A stretch of 40,955 nucleotides of DNA from Nocardia neocaledoniensis (GTDB taxonomy: Bacteria > Actinomycetota > Actinomycetes > Mycobacteriales > Mycobacteriaceae). The stretch is taken from NCBI RefSeq assembly GCF_029868625.1, contig NZ_JARWOJ010000095.1:1-40955 (forward strand), in the 5' to 3' direction. Shown in pieces: positions 20,403-28,248 of this stretch. The translations under genes were made by a program, and so were the position numbers. How positions within the stretch are numbered: the stretch's first letter is position 1; each line of letters begins with the position of its first letter. The notes under the pieces were generated by a model. It saw only the letters and a program-made list of their open reading frames with translations. It did no database searches and was not told the origin of the DNA.

Positions 20403-20894
20403 CTACTCCGCGATGCGGGTGGCGTCGTCGAGTGGCCTGGTGATCGCCCACAGGCGGGTGAACGTGCAGGTGGCGATCTTCCACTGACCGTTCTCCAGGC
20501 GGTATTCGTCGGCGTATTCGCCGGTGGCGACGGTTTCGGTGCGTTCGATCAGGTTGACCTGGCGGAAGCGCAGGGTCCAGCTGCCGGTCGCCGTGCCGTC
20601 CTCGCCGACGGTGATGTCGGGGTGGACGCCGTGGTGCATGTCGAGGATCGCGTGCTTGCCGTCGACCTTCTGCAGGGCGATGGAGGCGAAGACGGCGGCC
20701 ATGCCCTCGGCGTCCATCGCGCCCAGCTCGCCGTAGTCCAGTGCCGAGCCGACCGCGACGAAACAGTCGCGGAACCCTTCCGGATCCTTGGCGTCGCACG
20801 CGCGGAAGTAGCGGTGCTTGAGCGCGATGATCGACTCGATCGCCGCCAGCCGTGCGAGGTGGCGGGCCGATTCGTCGGTGGTGGTTGCCGTCAT
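20403..20894 (-). CDS. NTF2-like/SnoaL-like domain protein
   Basis: The 163-residue protein begins with a helix ARLAAIESIIALKHRYFRACDAKD, then a strand-rich body with DYGELGAMDAEGM, HHGVHPDITV, TGSWTLRFRQVN and ENGQWKIATCTFTRLW. This is the cone-shaped NTF2-like fold of scytalone dehydratase, SnoaL and related small-molecule enzymes. A substrate cannot be read from the sequence. The start at 20894 is set by comparison with family N-termini. It shares a strand with the homoserine-dehydrogenase-like gene ~100 bp upstream. Confidence 0.8.
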   Translation of the reverse strand: MTATTTDESARHLARLAAIESIIALKHRYFRACDAKDPEGFRDCFVAVGSALDYGELGAMDAEGMAAVFASIALQKVDGKHAILDMHHGVHPDITVGEDGTATGSWTLRFRQVNLIERTETVATGEYADEYRLENGQWKIATCTFTRLWAITRPLDDATRIAE

Positions 20895-20997
20895 GCGACT
20901 CACCGTACGACCGCGCCCGTCGGCGCGCCCGCGTATTCTCCCGCTGATCGGGAACGCCCCCGGCGTCCTCGCGCGAGGAGGGGCGCCGGGGACCTCG

Positions 20998-22134
20998 CTA
21001 CACGTCGTCGGTGCCCTCGACCCGCCAGCGGGTGAGAACGGCGCGTACACACGGTGTTTCGGCGAGCGCGTCCACCGTGTCGGCGAAGGCGGAGTCGGGG
21101 GCGCGGTGGGTGAGGATGATCAGATGGGCGTCGGGGCCGTGGTGCTCCTGGCGCACCCGGGCGATGCTCACGGCATGGGCGGCGAAGGTCGCGGCGACCT
21201 GGGCCAGGGCGCCCGCGTGGTCGGTCACCGCGAGGTTCAGGTAGTAGCGGGTGGGGGTGTCGCCGAGCGGGGCGAGGGGGAGTTCGGCGTAGTAGGAGGC
21301 GCGCGGGGCGCGGCCGCCGTGCACCCGGTTGCGCGCCGCCGTGATCAGATCACCGAGCAGTGCCGAGGCGGTCGCCGCGGGGGTTGCGGTGCCGTAGAAC
21401 ATCAGCCTGCCCGCGGCCGCCGCGTCGACGGCCACCGCACCGTACGGCGCCGCCACCCCGGCCAGCGGGTCGGTGGCGGGCAGCAGCGCCGGATGGACCC
21501 GGACCGAGATCTGTTCCTTGCCACCCGCTTCGGGCTGCTCCACCACGCGTGCGCACACCACCAGGGTGCGCAGGCGCAGGCCGAGCGCCTCGGCGACGGC
21601 GCGGTCGTAGCCGGGCGCGGGGCCGGGATCCTCGACGTACACGTCGCCGACCTCGACCCTGGTATGGAAGGCCAGGGTCGCCAGGATCGCCGCCTGCTCG
21701 GCCGTGCCGCGCCCGGGTTCGCCGGGGAAGACGCCGAGCACCTGGTGCACCCGGTCGCCCGCGAGTGACTGGGTGAGCGGCCGCACCACCGGGACCCCGC
21801 CCGCCACCGCCGCTTCGAAACACAGGTCGGCGCCGTACTGTTCGGCCGCGGCGGCCAGCCGGGGACCGTGTTCGGCGATCAGCGCGGTGTTCGCGGTGAT
21901 CACCGACCGGCCCTGCCGGAGTGCGTCGAGCACCGCGGTCACCGATCCCGCGTCCGAGGTCGCGTCGACCACCAACTCCGGCTCTCCGTCGACCGTGAGC
22001 TCCGCTCCGGCGCGTTCGCGCAGGTCACCCCCGGACTCCCGGAGAATGCGCACGACCTCTTCGGCGAGCGCGCCCGCGCCGAGGACGGTGACCCCGAGTG
22101 CGGGCCGCGGGGAACGAGAGAGCTGATGGGTCAT
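20998..22134 (-). CDS. Homoserine-dehydrogenase-like protein with ACT domain, catalytic residues lost
   Basis: The 378-residue protein aligns with actinobacterial homoserine dehydrogenase throughout: the N-terminal nucleotide fold ([18 protein letters not shown]), [31 protein letters not shown], then [19 protein letters not shown] and [17 protein letters not shown]-terminal ACT domain (~297-372: [20 protein letters not shown]) follows. The canonical catalytic elements are missing. The Lys of TANK is Thr83. The GTTN loop and ~45 residues with the Glu/Asp positions are deleted between VLG and AAIL. The DA-x-x-K Lys is Gln147. I infer a pseudoenzyme, perhaps an amino-acid sensor or regulator. 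Divergent from the aspartokinase gene at 22337. Confidence 0.85.
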   Translation of the reverse strand: MTHQLSRSPRPALGVTVLGAGALAEEVVRILRESGGDLRERAGAELTVDGEPELVVDATSDAGSVTAVLDALRQGRSVITANTALIAEHGPRLAAAAEQYGADLCFEAAVAGGVPVVRPLTQSLAGDRVHQVLGVFPGEPGRGTAEQAAILATLAFHTRVEVGDVYVEDPGPAPGYDRAVAEALGLRLRTLVVCARVVEQPEAGGKEQISVRVHPALLPATDPLAGVAAPYGAVAVDAAAAGRLMFYGTATPAATASALLGDLITAARNRVHGGRAPRASYYAELPLAPLGDTPTRYYLNLAVTDHAGALAQVAATFAAHAVSIARVRQEHHGPDAHLIILTHRAPDSAFADTVDALAETPCVRAVLTRWRVEGTDDV

Positions 22135-22252
22135 GGGAATTCGCCTAACCGCCGAGAGGTGCCGAGCCGGGAACGAACGCCGCTCGCGCCACCCCCGTGC
22201 AGCCAGTATCGCGGCCGAAACGATTCGGCGGCAGTCGTTTTCACCACGAATC

Positions 22253-22283
22253 TGGACAGCCGTGCCAGAAATCCCTGGATACT
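22253..22283 (+). promoter_or_regulatory. Possible promoter of aspartokinase gene
   Basis: TGGACA at 22253-22258 and GATACT at 22278-22283 could be -35 and -10 elements with a 19-nt spacer, about 50 nt before the ATG. CCGAA-ACGA-TTCGG lies a little upstream. I see no lysine-riboswitch or T-box core motif in the 202-bp gap. Confidence 0.35.
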
Positions 22284-22336
22284 CGGAGGGGTCACGCGCG
22301 GAATCACGCGTGGACGAGCACGGGAGAGGACACGGT

Positions 22337-23593
22337 ATGGCCCTGGTTGTGCAGAAATTCGGCGGATCATCGGTGGCGAGCGCGGAGCGGATCCGGCGGG
22401 TGGCCGAGCGGATCGTGGAGACGAAGAAGCAGGGTCACGATGTGGTGGTGGTCTGCTCGGCGATGGGCGACACCACCGATGAACTGCTCGACCTGGCGGG
22501 TCAGGTGGCGCCGGCGCCGCCGCCGCGGGAGATGGACATGCTGCTGACCTCCGGGGAGCGCATCTCGAATGCCCTGGTGGCCATGGCGATCCACTCGCTC
22601 GGTGCCGAGGCCAGGTCGCTGACCGGTTCGCAGGCCGGGGTGATCACCACCGGCGCGCACGGCAACGCCAAGATCATCCAGGTGGATCCGGACCGGGTCC
22701 GGCGTGCCCTGGACGACGGGGAGATCGTGCTGGTCGCGGGGTTCCAGGGGGTCAGCCAGGACAGTCGCGACATCACCACGCTGGGTCGCGGCGGGTCCGA
22801 TACGACCGCCGTCGCGCTGGCCGCGGCGTTGCGCGCCGATGTCTGCGAGATCTACACCGATGTCGACGGGGTGTTCACCGCCGACCCGCGCATCGTCTCC
22901 GACGCGCAGAAACTCGACCAGGTCTCCTACGAGGAGATGCTGGAGATGGCGGCCTGCGGATCGAAGGTCCTGATGCTGCGCTGCGTGGAGTACGCGCGGC
23001 GCTATCACGTGCCGGTGCACGTGCGTTCGTCCTACACCGACACCATCGGCACCACGGTCTTCGGTTCGATGGCCGACATCCCGGCCGACCAGGCGGTGCT
23101 GACCGGCGTGGCGCACGATCGCAGCGAGGCCAAGATCACCGTGGTCGGCCTGCCCGACGAACCCGGCTACGCGGCACAGGTCTTCCGGGCTGTCGCCGAT
23201 GCCGAGATCGGTATCGACATGGTCGTCCAGAACACCGGCACCGGCCGCACCGACATCACCTTCACCCTGCCCGCCGCCGACGGCGACAGGGCCTTGGCGC
23301 TGCTGCGCGAACGTCGGGCCGACATCGGATTCACCGATGTGCGCTACGACGACCGTGTCGGCAAGGTGTCGCTGATCGGCGCGGGCATGAAGAACCATCC
23401 CGGCGTCACCGCGACGTTCTGTGAGGCGCTGGCGGCGGCGGACATCAATCTCGATCTCATCGCCACCTCCGAGATCCGCATCTCCGTGCTGGTGCGCGAC
23501 ACCGACCTGGATGACGCGGTGCGCGTGCTGCACCGCGCCTTCGATCTGGGCGGCGCCGAGGTCGCGGTCGTGCACGGCGGAACGGGGCGTTGA
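22337..23593 (+). CDS. Aspartate kinase
   Basis: The 418-residue enzyme phosphorylates aspartate, the first step to lysine, threonine and methionine. The kinase domain has [46 protein letters not shown] and [15 protein letters not shown]. Two C-terminal ACT domains follow ([19 protein letters not shown] and [18 protein letters not shown]). In the first, the loop usually written QNVS-x-x-x-x-G-TDI is shortened by about three residues to [10 protein letters not shown]. The start ATG has GGAGAGGA upstream. No asd gene follows, unlike the usual ask-asd operon. Confidence 0.93.
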   Translation: MALVVQKFGGSSVASAERIRRVAERIVETKKQGHDVVVVCSAMGDTTDELLDLAGQVAPAPPPREMDMLLTSGERISNALVAMAIHSLGAEARSLTGSQAGVITTGAHGNAKIIQVDPDRVRRALDDGEIVLVAGFQGVSQDSRDITTLGRGGSDTTAVALAAALRADVCEIYTDVDGVFTADPRIVSDAQKLDQVSYEEMLEMAACGSKVLMLRCVEYARRYHVPVHVRSSYTDTIGTTVFGSMADIPADQAVLTGVAHDRSEAKITVVGLPDEPGYAAQVFRAVADAEIGIDMVVQNTGTGRTDITFTLPAADGDRALALLRERRADIGFTDVRYDDRVGKVSLIGAGMKNHPGVTATFCEALAAADINLDLIATSEIRISVLVRDTDLDDAVRVLHRAFDLGGAEVAVVHGGTGR

Positions 23594-23636
23594 CCCTCGA
23601 CTGACTAAGCGGTAATTTACCGTTCAGTCAATCGAG
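23590..23636 (+). promoter_or_regulatory. Promoter embedded in a 41-nt dyad (probable operator) before the hydrolase gene
   Basis: TTGACC at 23590-23595 and TAATTT at 23613-23618 are separated by exactly 17 nt. An inverted repeat with 20-bp arms, three mismatches and a 1-nt centre (23596-23615 and 23617-23636) covers the spacer, the -10 box and the likely start site. The inner part reads CGGTAA-T-TTACCG. The layout is typical of a TetR-type operator; a terminator role for the upstream kinase gene is also possible. Confidence 0.65.
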
Positions 23637-23648
23637 ACGGAGGTTCCT

Positions 23649-24503
23649 GTGAGCGCACGGCTGAACTCGTACACCCGGGCCGGATTCCGATTCGACGTGG
23701 TGGATACCGGTCCGGTGGACGGCCCGGTCGTCGTCGCGCTGCACGGTTTTCCGCAGACGGCGACCTCGTTCACCGAGTTCAGCGCGTTGCTCGCGGACCG
23801 CGGCTACCGCACCGTCGCGCCGAACCAGCGCGGCTACTCGCCGGGTGCCCGGCCACGTGGCCGGGCCGCCTACCGGATGCCGGAACTGGTCGCCGACGTG
23901 GTCGAGCTGATCCGCGAGATCGACCGGGGACCGGTGCATCTGGTCGGCCACGACTGGGGCGCGATGGTGGCCTGGTCGCTCGCGGCGGCCCGGCCCGACC
24001 TGGTCCGGACGCTGGTGACGGTGTCGGTGCCGCACCCGGGCGCGTTCCTGCGCTCGATGGTCGGCAGCGATCAGCTGTTCCGCTCGTTCTATATGGGCCT
24101 GTTCCAGATCCCGGTGCTGCCGGAGCGGCTGCTGACCGCCCGGCCCGGGGTGCTGGACCGGGCGCTCACCGCCACGGGGATGTCACCGGAGGTACTGGCG
24201 CGCGTGCACAGCGAGATCGTCGACACCGGCGCGCTGCCCACGGCGCTGAACTGGTACCGCGCGCTGGTGGTCCCCGGCAACCGGACCCTGTCGACGGTGT
24301 CGGCGCGGGTGCCGGTGACGCACGTGTGGAGTACCGGTGACACGGCGCTGACCCGCCGCGGGGCCGAGCTGACCGAGCGCTATGTCATCGGTGACTACCG
24401 CCTGGCGGTGGTCGAGGACGCCTCGCACTGGTTGCCCGACGAGCGCCCGCTCGCGCTCGCCGAGCTGGTCACCCAGCGGATCGAGTCGGTCCCGGTCAGC
24501 TGA
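23649..24503 (+). CDS. Alpha/beta hydrolase, epoxide-hydrolase-like
   Basis: The 284-residue protein has the oxyanion motif HGFPQT at 32-37, the nucleophile Asp102 in GHDWGAMVAW, an acid near STGDTAL, and His260 in EDASHWLPDERP. An Asp nucleophile places it with epoxide hydrolases and haloalkane dehalogenases, not Ser esterases. The substrate is unknown. GGAGG at 23639-23643 supports the GTG start. Its 3' end overlaps the convergent GNAT gene by 8 bp (24496-24503). Confidence 0.85.
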   Translation: MSARLNSYTRAGFRFDVVDTGPVDGPVVVALHGFPQTATSFTEFSALLADRGYRTVAPNQRGYSPGARPRGRAAYRMPELVADVVELIREIDRGPVHLVGHDWGAMVAWSLAAARPDLVRTLVTVSVPHPGAFLRSMVGSDQLFRSFYMGLFQIPVLPERLLTARPGVLDRALTATGMSPEVLARVHSEIVDTGALPTALNWYRALVVPGNRTLSTVSARVPVTHVWSTGDTALTRRGAELTERYVIGDYRLAVVEDASHWLPDERPLALAELVTQRIESVPVS

Positions 24504-25206
24504 TCGGCGCCGCCAGCGGCCGCAGGGCCTCGGCGGTGGCCGGGATCAGCGGCGCGCGCCGCACCCGCGCGGCGAGTTGCTCGGTGATGCGCAACCGTAC
24601 CCCCGGCCACTCGTCGTGCAGGATCGAATAGAACGCGGTGTCGCGGACCGCTCCGTCGAGTCCGCGCGAATGTGCCCGGCGCACACCGTCGCTCACCGCG
24701 CCGAGGCGTTCGATCGCGGCCCGCGAGCGCAGGTTGCGGGCGTCGGCGCGCAGGGTCACCCGGCGTACACCCCACCCGTCGAAGGCGTGGGTGAGCATGA
24801 GCAGTTTGGCCTCGAGGTTGACCACGCCGCCGCGCACCGCGGGCGTGAGCCAGGTGTTGCCGATCTCGACGGCGTCCGGGATCGACCCGCCGGGCAGCGC
24901 GGTGACCGGTTCGGCCGACAACGGCCAGGTCAGCGGGCCCTGCCAGTAGTCGAGCCGGGTGAATCTGGTCGCCCCGACCACGCACTCGTCCTCGACGGTG
25001 ACGATCGCGAACGCCAGCGTGGTGCCCGCCAGTTGCGCGGCCTCGGCCTGGAAGACGTAGGTGCGCGCCTCCTGCTCACCGTGCGGGACGATGGTGAACC
25101 CGGCCGGGCCGAGGGCGGCGGCCGCGGCGGCCAGGCCGGGCACATGGTGGGGTGCGAGAGGTTCCAGCCGTGCGATGCGGCCGTGGAGGATAACGGGTGC
25201 GGGCAT
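24496..25206 (-). CDS. GNAT-family N-acetyltransferase
   Basis: The 236-residue protein follows the RimJ-like layout: HGRIARLEPLAPHHVPGLAAAA, LAFAIVTVEDECVVGATRF, VEIGNTWLTPAVRGGVVNLEAKLLMLTHAFDGWGVRRVTLRADARNLRSRAAIERLGAVSDGVRRAHS. These are beta-strand/acetyl-CoA-binding and helix blocks of the family, with the asparagine-rich RADARNLRSRAA region. The acceptor (protein N-terminus, antibiotic or amino acid) is unknown. I start at ATG 25206 (MPAPVILHGR), with AAGGA about 11 nt upstream; the longer frame upstream has no support. Confidence 0.85.
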   Translation of the reverse strand: MPAPVILHGRIARLEPLAPHHVPGLAAAAAALGPAGFTIVPHGEQEARTYVFQAEAAQLAGTTLAFAIVTVEDECVVGATRFTRLDYWQGPLTWPLSAEPVTALPGGSIPDAVEIGNTWLTPAVRGGVVNLEAKLLMLTHAFDGWGVRRVTLRADARNLRSRAAIERLGAVSDGVRRAHSRGLDGAVRDTAFYSILHDEWPGVRLRITEQLAARVRRAPLIPATAEALRPLAAPIS

Positions 25207-25728
25207 GGTGACCGGCGTCCTTCGTCTGAGAGGGTCGCCGAAAGCACGAGGCGTGGATCTCACGCGGCACGTGATTGCGGCGAAGCGACACGAACGATCC
25301 AGCAGCATCGAAAAATAACTGGATGGACGATAGCGGACGTGACGCGTTCACCAGCGCGAACCGACGGAATGTCGGGCCCGGAAATCGCCGCTGTCCGTAG
25401 CGGTCGGCAAGGTGCGGTGGTCGACGACCGCGCGCAAGTCGTCGTCGCGGAACACGACGGGATCTCGGCATGGTTTCGCCCTCTGTGACACTCGAGAACC
25501 GTTCCCGGCGCGTGGGTTCCGATCGCGCGGGCGAGGTCGGCGGGGCCGGATGGTTACGGCGCCGTGAAGGAGGGCGATGCCGGTCGCGGCTGTGTCGCAG
25601 TGGTTCGGAGCACGTTTCCGCACGTCAGAGCCGTAACGGTTGTATAAATCACACGGCTGTGCGCATGCTGGGCAAACGTCCGATTGGTGGGGTGTTTCGC
25701 CAGTTCCGGGGGCTGTTTGCCGGAAATG

Positions 25729-25740
25729 TAACGCGCGTTA
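25729..25740. promoter_or_regulatory. Perfect 12-bp palindrome (possible operator)
   Basis: TAACGCGCGTTA is self-complementary and lies 26 bp upstream of the CRP-like site. The regulator is unknown. Confidence 0.45.
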
Positions 25741-25766
25741 TCGCTTCGTGTCGAACAGGTGTTCTA

Positions 25767-25782
25767 TGTGATGCAGATCACA
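25767..25782. promoter_or_regulatory. CRP/FNR-type binding site
   Basis: TGTGA-TGCAGA-TCACA matches the CRP half-site pair TGTGA-N6-TCACA exactly, as used by E. coli CRP and by the mycobacterial CRP homologue. A GATAGC at 25802-25807 would be a -10 at the right distance for a site centred near -40, which is the class II activation layout. The downstream gene is the small membrane protein at 25977. Confidence 0.65.
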
Positions 25783-25851
25783 TCATCTGTCATTCGCTAC
25801 TGATAGCTGGCACGCTCGTAATTGCTGAACGTTAACCGTTCGTGATCAAAC

Positions 25852-25935
25852 GGCAGGGTCGGTGCGGACCCTCTGCCACGGACGACCCGCCCGTCCGCTC
25901 CGGCGTGAAGGGCCACGAAAGATCCATTGCGGATC
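25852..25935 (+). promoter_or_regulatory. Structured leader (three adjacent hairpins)
   Basis: Three hairpins follow one another before the membrane-protein gene: GGCAGGGTC with GACC-CT-CTGCC (25852-25877, two-base bulge), CGGACG with CGTCCG (25879-25897), and GATCC with GGATC (25921-25935). I cannot match this to a known riboswitch class. Confidence 0.4.
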
Positions 25936-25976
25936 ACCTACCGGCCGCGTCGGGACGGCTGCCCGGAAGGGACCTC

Positions 25977-26273
25977 ATGGTTATGAGCAGCATCTACTTC
26001 GAATCGAACAGCAAACTGTCAGTTACCGCACGCGAGCGCCGCGACGCCGCGACAGCGGACGCCGATACCACCATCGCGCCCTTGGCCATGCCGGGCCTGA
26101 TCATCGGCCTGCTCCTGGTCGGCCTCGGCCTCGCCGCCCTCGTGCGACTGGGGGACTGGGTCGGCGACTACGGCCCCGTGCTCGTCGGTCTGGCCTACGT
26201 CCTCTACCTGGGGGCCGCGGGCTGGCTCCTGTGCTGGGGTGCGCTCACCGTCCGATCCCTGCACCGCCACTGA
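25977..26273 (+). CDS. Small two-helix membrane protein
   Basis: The 98-residue protein has a polar N-terminal ~35 residues (ESNSKLSVTARERRDAATADA) and two membrane segments (~37-58 MPGLIIGLLLVGLGLAALVRL and ~68-92 YGPVLVGLAYVLYLGAAGWLLCWGALTV) ending in RSLHRH. The family is unknown. GGAAGGGA at 25964-25971 supports ATG 25977; ATG 25983 is possible. The upstream CRP-like site suggests control by cAMP or redox status. Confidence 0.7.
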   Translation: MVMSSIYFESNSKLSVTARERRDAATADADTTIAPLAMPGLIIGLLLVGLGLAALVRLGDWVGDYGPVLVGLAYVLYLGAAGWLLCWGALTVRSLHRH

Positions 26274-26289
26274 TCATCCGTTTCCGCCG

Positions 26290-26317
26290 AGCCGTCGTGC
26301 GAACGCGCACGACGGCT
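26290..26317. terminator. Strong bidirectional hairpin
   Basis: AGCCGTCGTGCG at 26290-26301 and CGCACGACGGCT at 26306-26317 pair perfectly over 12 bp with an AACG tetraloop. It lies between the stop codons of the converging membrane-protein and SDR genes. Confidence 0.8.
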
Positions 26318-26342
26318 GGCCCCTCTCCGTGGTCAGGTCGGG

Positions 26343-27182
26343 TCAGGCCTGCGGCGGATCGACGAAGATGTCGTACTCGAGTTCGCCGGCGCCGCCGTAG
26401 CCGGACAGGTCGGTGATGCCGTGCTCGCGCAGCACGTCGACATCGAGGAAGGTGTTGCCGGTCGTCGTGCGCGCGTCGCTGCCCAGGATCGCGACCGCGG
26501 CGTCCGCCACGATCTCCGGCGTCCGCGCCTTCGCGACGGCCTCGTCACCGCCGAGCAGATTCTGCACCGCGGCGGTCGCGATGAGCGTCTGCGGCCACAG
26601 GCAGTTCGCGGCGACGCCGTGCTCGGCGTACTCGGCCGCCCAGCCCAGCGTCAGCAGCGACATCCCGTACTTGGCCACCATGTAGGCGGGGTGCGAACCG
26701 AGCCAGTGCGGCGCCAGGTTCAGCGGCGGGGACAGGCTCAGGATGTGCGCGTTCTCGCTGCGCCGCAGATGCGGCAGGCACGCGCTGGAGAGCAGGTAGG
26801 TGCCGCGGATCTGGATCTGCTGCATCAGATCGAAGCGCTTGACCGGCAGCTCCTCGGTCGGGGCCAGGGCGATCGCCGAGGCGTTGTTCACGCAGTAGTC
26901 GATACCGCCGAAGCGCTCGACGGTGCGCTCGACGGCCTCGCGCACCGACGCCTCGTCCCTGACATCGCCGACCACGGCCAGCGCCTGACCGCCCGCGGCC
27001 TCGATCTCCGCGGCCGCGGTGTGGATGGTGCCGGGCAGGCGGGGGTCCGGAACATCGGTCTTGGCCAGCAGGGCGATATTGGCGCCCTGGCGGGCCGCGG
27101 CGACCGCGATCGCCAGTCCGATGCCGCGGCTGCCGCCGGACATGATCATCGTGCGCCCGGCCAGGGGGAAGGCGGCGGTCAT
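26343..27182 (-). CDS. Short-chain dehydrogenase/reductase (HSDL2-like)
   Basis: The 279-residue protein has the SDR cofactor motif S-GGSRGIGLAIA, and VVGDVRDEASV and NNASAIAL. The active site has YMVAKYG (Tyr and Lys three apart). The ILSLSPPLNLAPHWLGSHPAYM section and the C-terminal TGNTFLDVDVL resemble the bacterial homologues of human HSDL2. NAD(P)-dependent oxidation or reduction of an acyl or sterol-like substrate is likely. The start at 27182 has AAGGAG upstream. It is divergent from the PaaX-like regulator, which probably controls it. Confidence 0.86.
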   Translation of the reverse strand: MTAAFPLAGRTMIMSGGSRGIGLAIAVAAARQGANIALLAKTDVPDPRLPGTIHTAAAEIEAAGGQALAVVGDVRDEASVREAVERTVERFGGIDYCVNNASAIALAPTEELPVKRFDLMQQIQIRGTYLLSSACLPHLRRSENAHILSLSPPLNLAPHWLGSHPAYMVAKYGMSLLTLGWAAEYAEHGVAANCLWPQTLIATAAVQNLLGGDEAVAKARTPEIVADAAVAILGSDARTTTGNTFLDVDVLREHGITDLSGYGGAGELEYDIFVDPPQA

Positions 27183-27236
27183 GGGGAGCTCCTTGTCGTC
27201 GGCGGCGCGCCGGGTGGCGCTGATGCCACCGAACGT

Positions 27237-27275
27237 TACATATTCGAAACGGCCGTGGCAATAGTGAAATATGTA
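27237..27275. promoter_or_regulatory. Paired inverted half-sites between SDR and PaaX-like gene
   Basis: TACATATT at 27237-27244 and AATATGTA at 27268-27275 are a perfect 8-bp inverted pair, centres about 31 bp (three helix turns) apart. TATGTA also fits a -10 box for the regulator, whose GTG at 27287 has no ribosome site, so its mRNA is probably close to leaderless. Confidence 0.6.
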
Positions 27276-27286
27276 GACTCGACCGC

Positions 27287-28024
27287 GTGCAACCCCTCGT
27301 GACCGGGCCCGATACCGGTATCCGTCCGGTCTCGGCCCGCTCGGCACTGGTCCGGATACTCATCGCCGCCGATTCGCCGACGATGACCTCCCGGCAGATC
27401 TGCGCGTCCACCACCGCCGTCGGCTACCCGGAGTCGACCGTGCGGGTAGCGGTCTCGCGCATGGTCGCCGCCGGTGAACTGCGCCGCGAGAATCGCGCCT
27501 ACACCCTCGCCCCCGGCTTGCGGGCGCGGCGCGTGGAACTCGCCGCGCCGCCGGAACGGCCGTGGGACGGGGAGTGGGAACAGGTCGTCGTCACGGCCAG
27601 TGGCCGCCCCGCCGCCGATCGCGCCACCCTGCGCGCCACCCTGCTCGCCCTGCGGCTGGCCGAGCTCAGGGAAGGCGTCTGGATGCGGCCTGCCAACCTC
27701 GAGCGGGCATGGCCCGCCGCGCTGGACGACGTCGCGATCCGGCTGCACACCCGCCCCGTCGACGAACCGGAGCGCCTGGCCGCGCGCCTGTGGTCGCTGG
27801 CCGACTGGTCCGCCCGCGGCCACGCGCTGCTCGGCGCCATCGAAACGCCCGACCCCACAGTCAAATTCGCGGCCGTGTGCGCCGGTCTCGATCACCTCAC
27901 GACCGATCCCGTGCTGCCCGCCGCACTCCGTCCCGCGAACTGGCCCGCGGCCGACCTGCGCGCGGTGACCGCCGCCTATCTCGCCTGGTTCGCCACGTTG
28001 AGCAGGGAATCCGCCGCGCCGTAG
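27287..28024 (+). CDS. PaaX-family transcriptional regulator
   Basis: The 245-residue protein has an N-terminal winged helix-turn-helix (SARSALVRILIAADSPTMTSRQI, then ESTVRVAVSRMVAAGELRRENRAYTLA). A PaaX-like central and C-terminal region follows (RPWDGEWEQVVVTASGR, and LRLAELREGVWMRPANL). PaaX represses phenylacetyl-CoA catabolism genes in other bacteria and senses an acyl-CoA. Here no paa gene is present, so the ligand is unknown. Its position suggests autoregulation and control of the divergent SDR. Confidence 0.85.
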   Translation: MQPLVTGPDTGIRPVSARSALVRILIAADSPTMTSRQICASTTAVGYPESTVRVAVSRMVAAGELRRENRAYTLAPGLRARRVELAAPPERPWDGEWEQVVVTASGRPAADRATLRATLLALRLAELREGVWMRPANLERAWPAALDDVAIRLHTRPVDEPERLAARLWSLADWSARGHALLGAIETPDPTVKFAAVCAGLDHLTTDPVLPAALRPANWPAADLRAVTAAYLAWFATLSRESAAP

Positions 28025-28213
28025 CCGCTCCGGTTTCGGCTGTGCGCCAGGACATTCGAGTCGGTGCGGATCCCGTGTGGGCCGGTGCCCCGGGGACAGG
28101 ACACGGTGTCCGCCGCGCGTTGTCCGGTGTGTGGTTACCGGACTAAGGCGCCTCTCGCGTCTAGCATGGACCCTGCCGTGCGACGTGGCGGCGCCGCATG
28201 GTGCATGGGGAAG

Positions 28214-28242
28214 GACCCGCCCCGAGAACGTGGGGGCGGGTC
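28214..28242 (-). terminator. Hairpin downstream of flavin oxidoreductase gene
   Basis: GACCCGCCCC at 28214-28223 and GGGGCGGGTC at 28233-28242 pair over 10 bp with a 9-nt loop, just past the stop of the minus-strand gene. The 28025-28213 stretch shows no gene. Confidence 0.65.
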
Positions 28243-28248
28243 GCACCA

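Larger units (their letters stand above)
25309..25976. other. ~670-bp region without a convincing gene
   Basis: Open frames here lack ribosome sites, and codon use is unlike neighbouring genes. Base composition is lower in GC from about 25620 to 25850 than in the flanks. It holds GGCAAAC/GTTTGCC (25671-25677 and 25715-25721), a palindrome, a CRP-like site, and hairpins just before the small membrane protein. The GNAT promoter must lie at its left end, near the inverted pair ATCCAG/CTGGAT at 25297-25302 and 25319-25324. Confidence 0.6.

Noticed and set aside
22135..22336. A lysine riboswitch or T-box before the aspartokinase gene
   Set aside because: None of the conserved core motifs can be found; only a short hairpin and a weak promoter are visible.
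25348..25623. A possible 91-residue minus-strand protein
   Set aside because: No start signal or family; it may be a remnant but the evidence is too thin.
25470..25835. A possible 121-residue protein in the large intergenic region
   Set aside because: No ribosome site, no recognisable family, atypical composition, and it covers the CRP-like site and palindrome.
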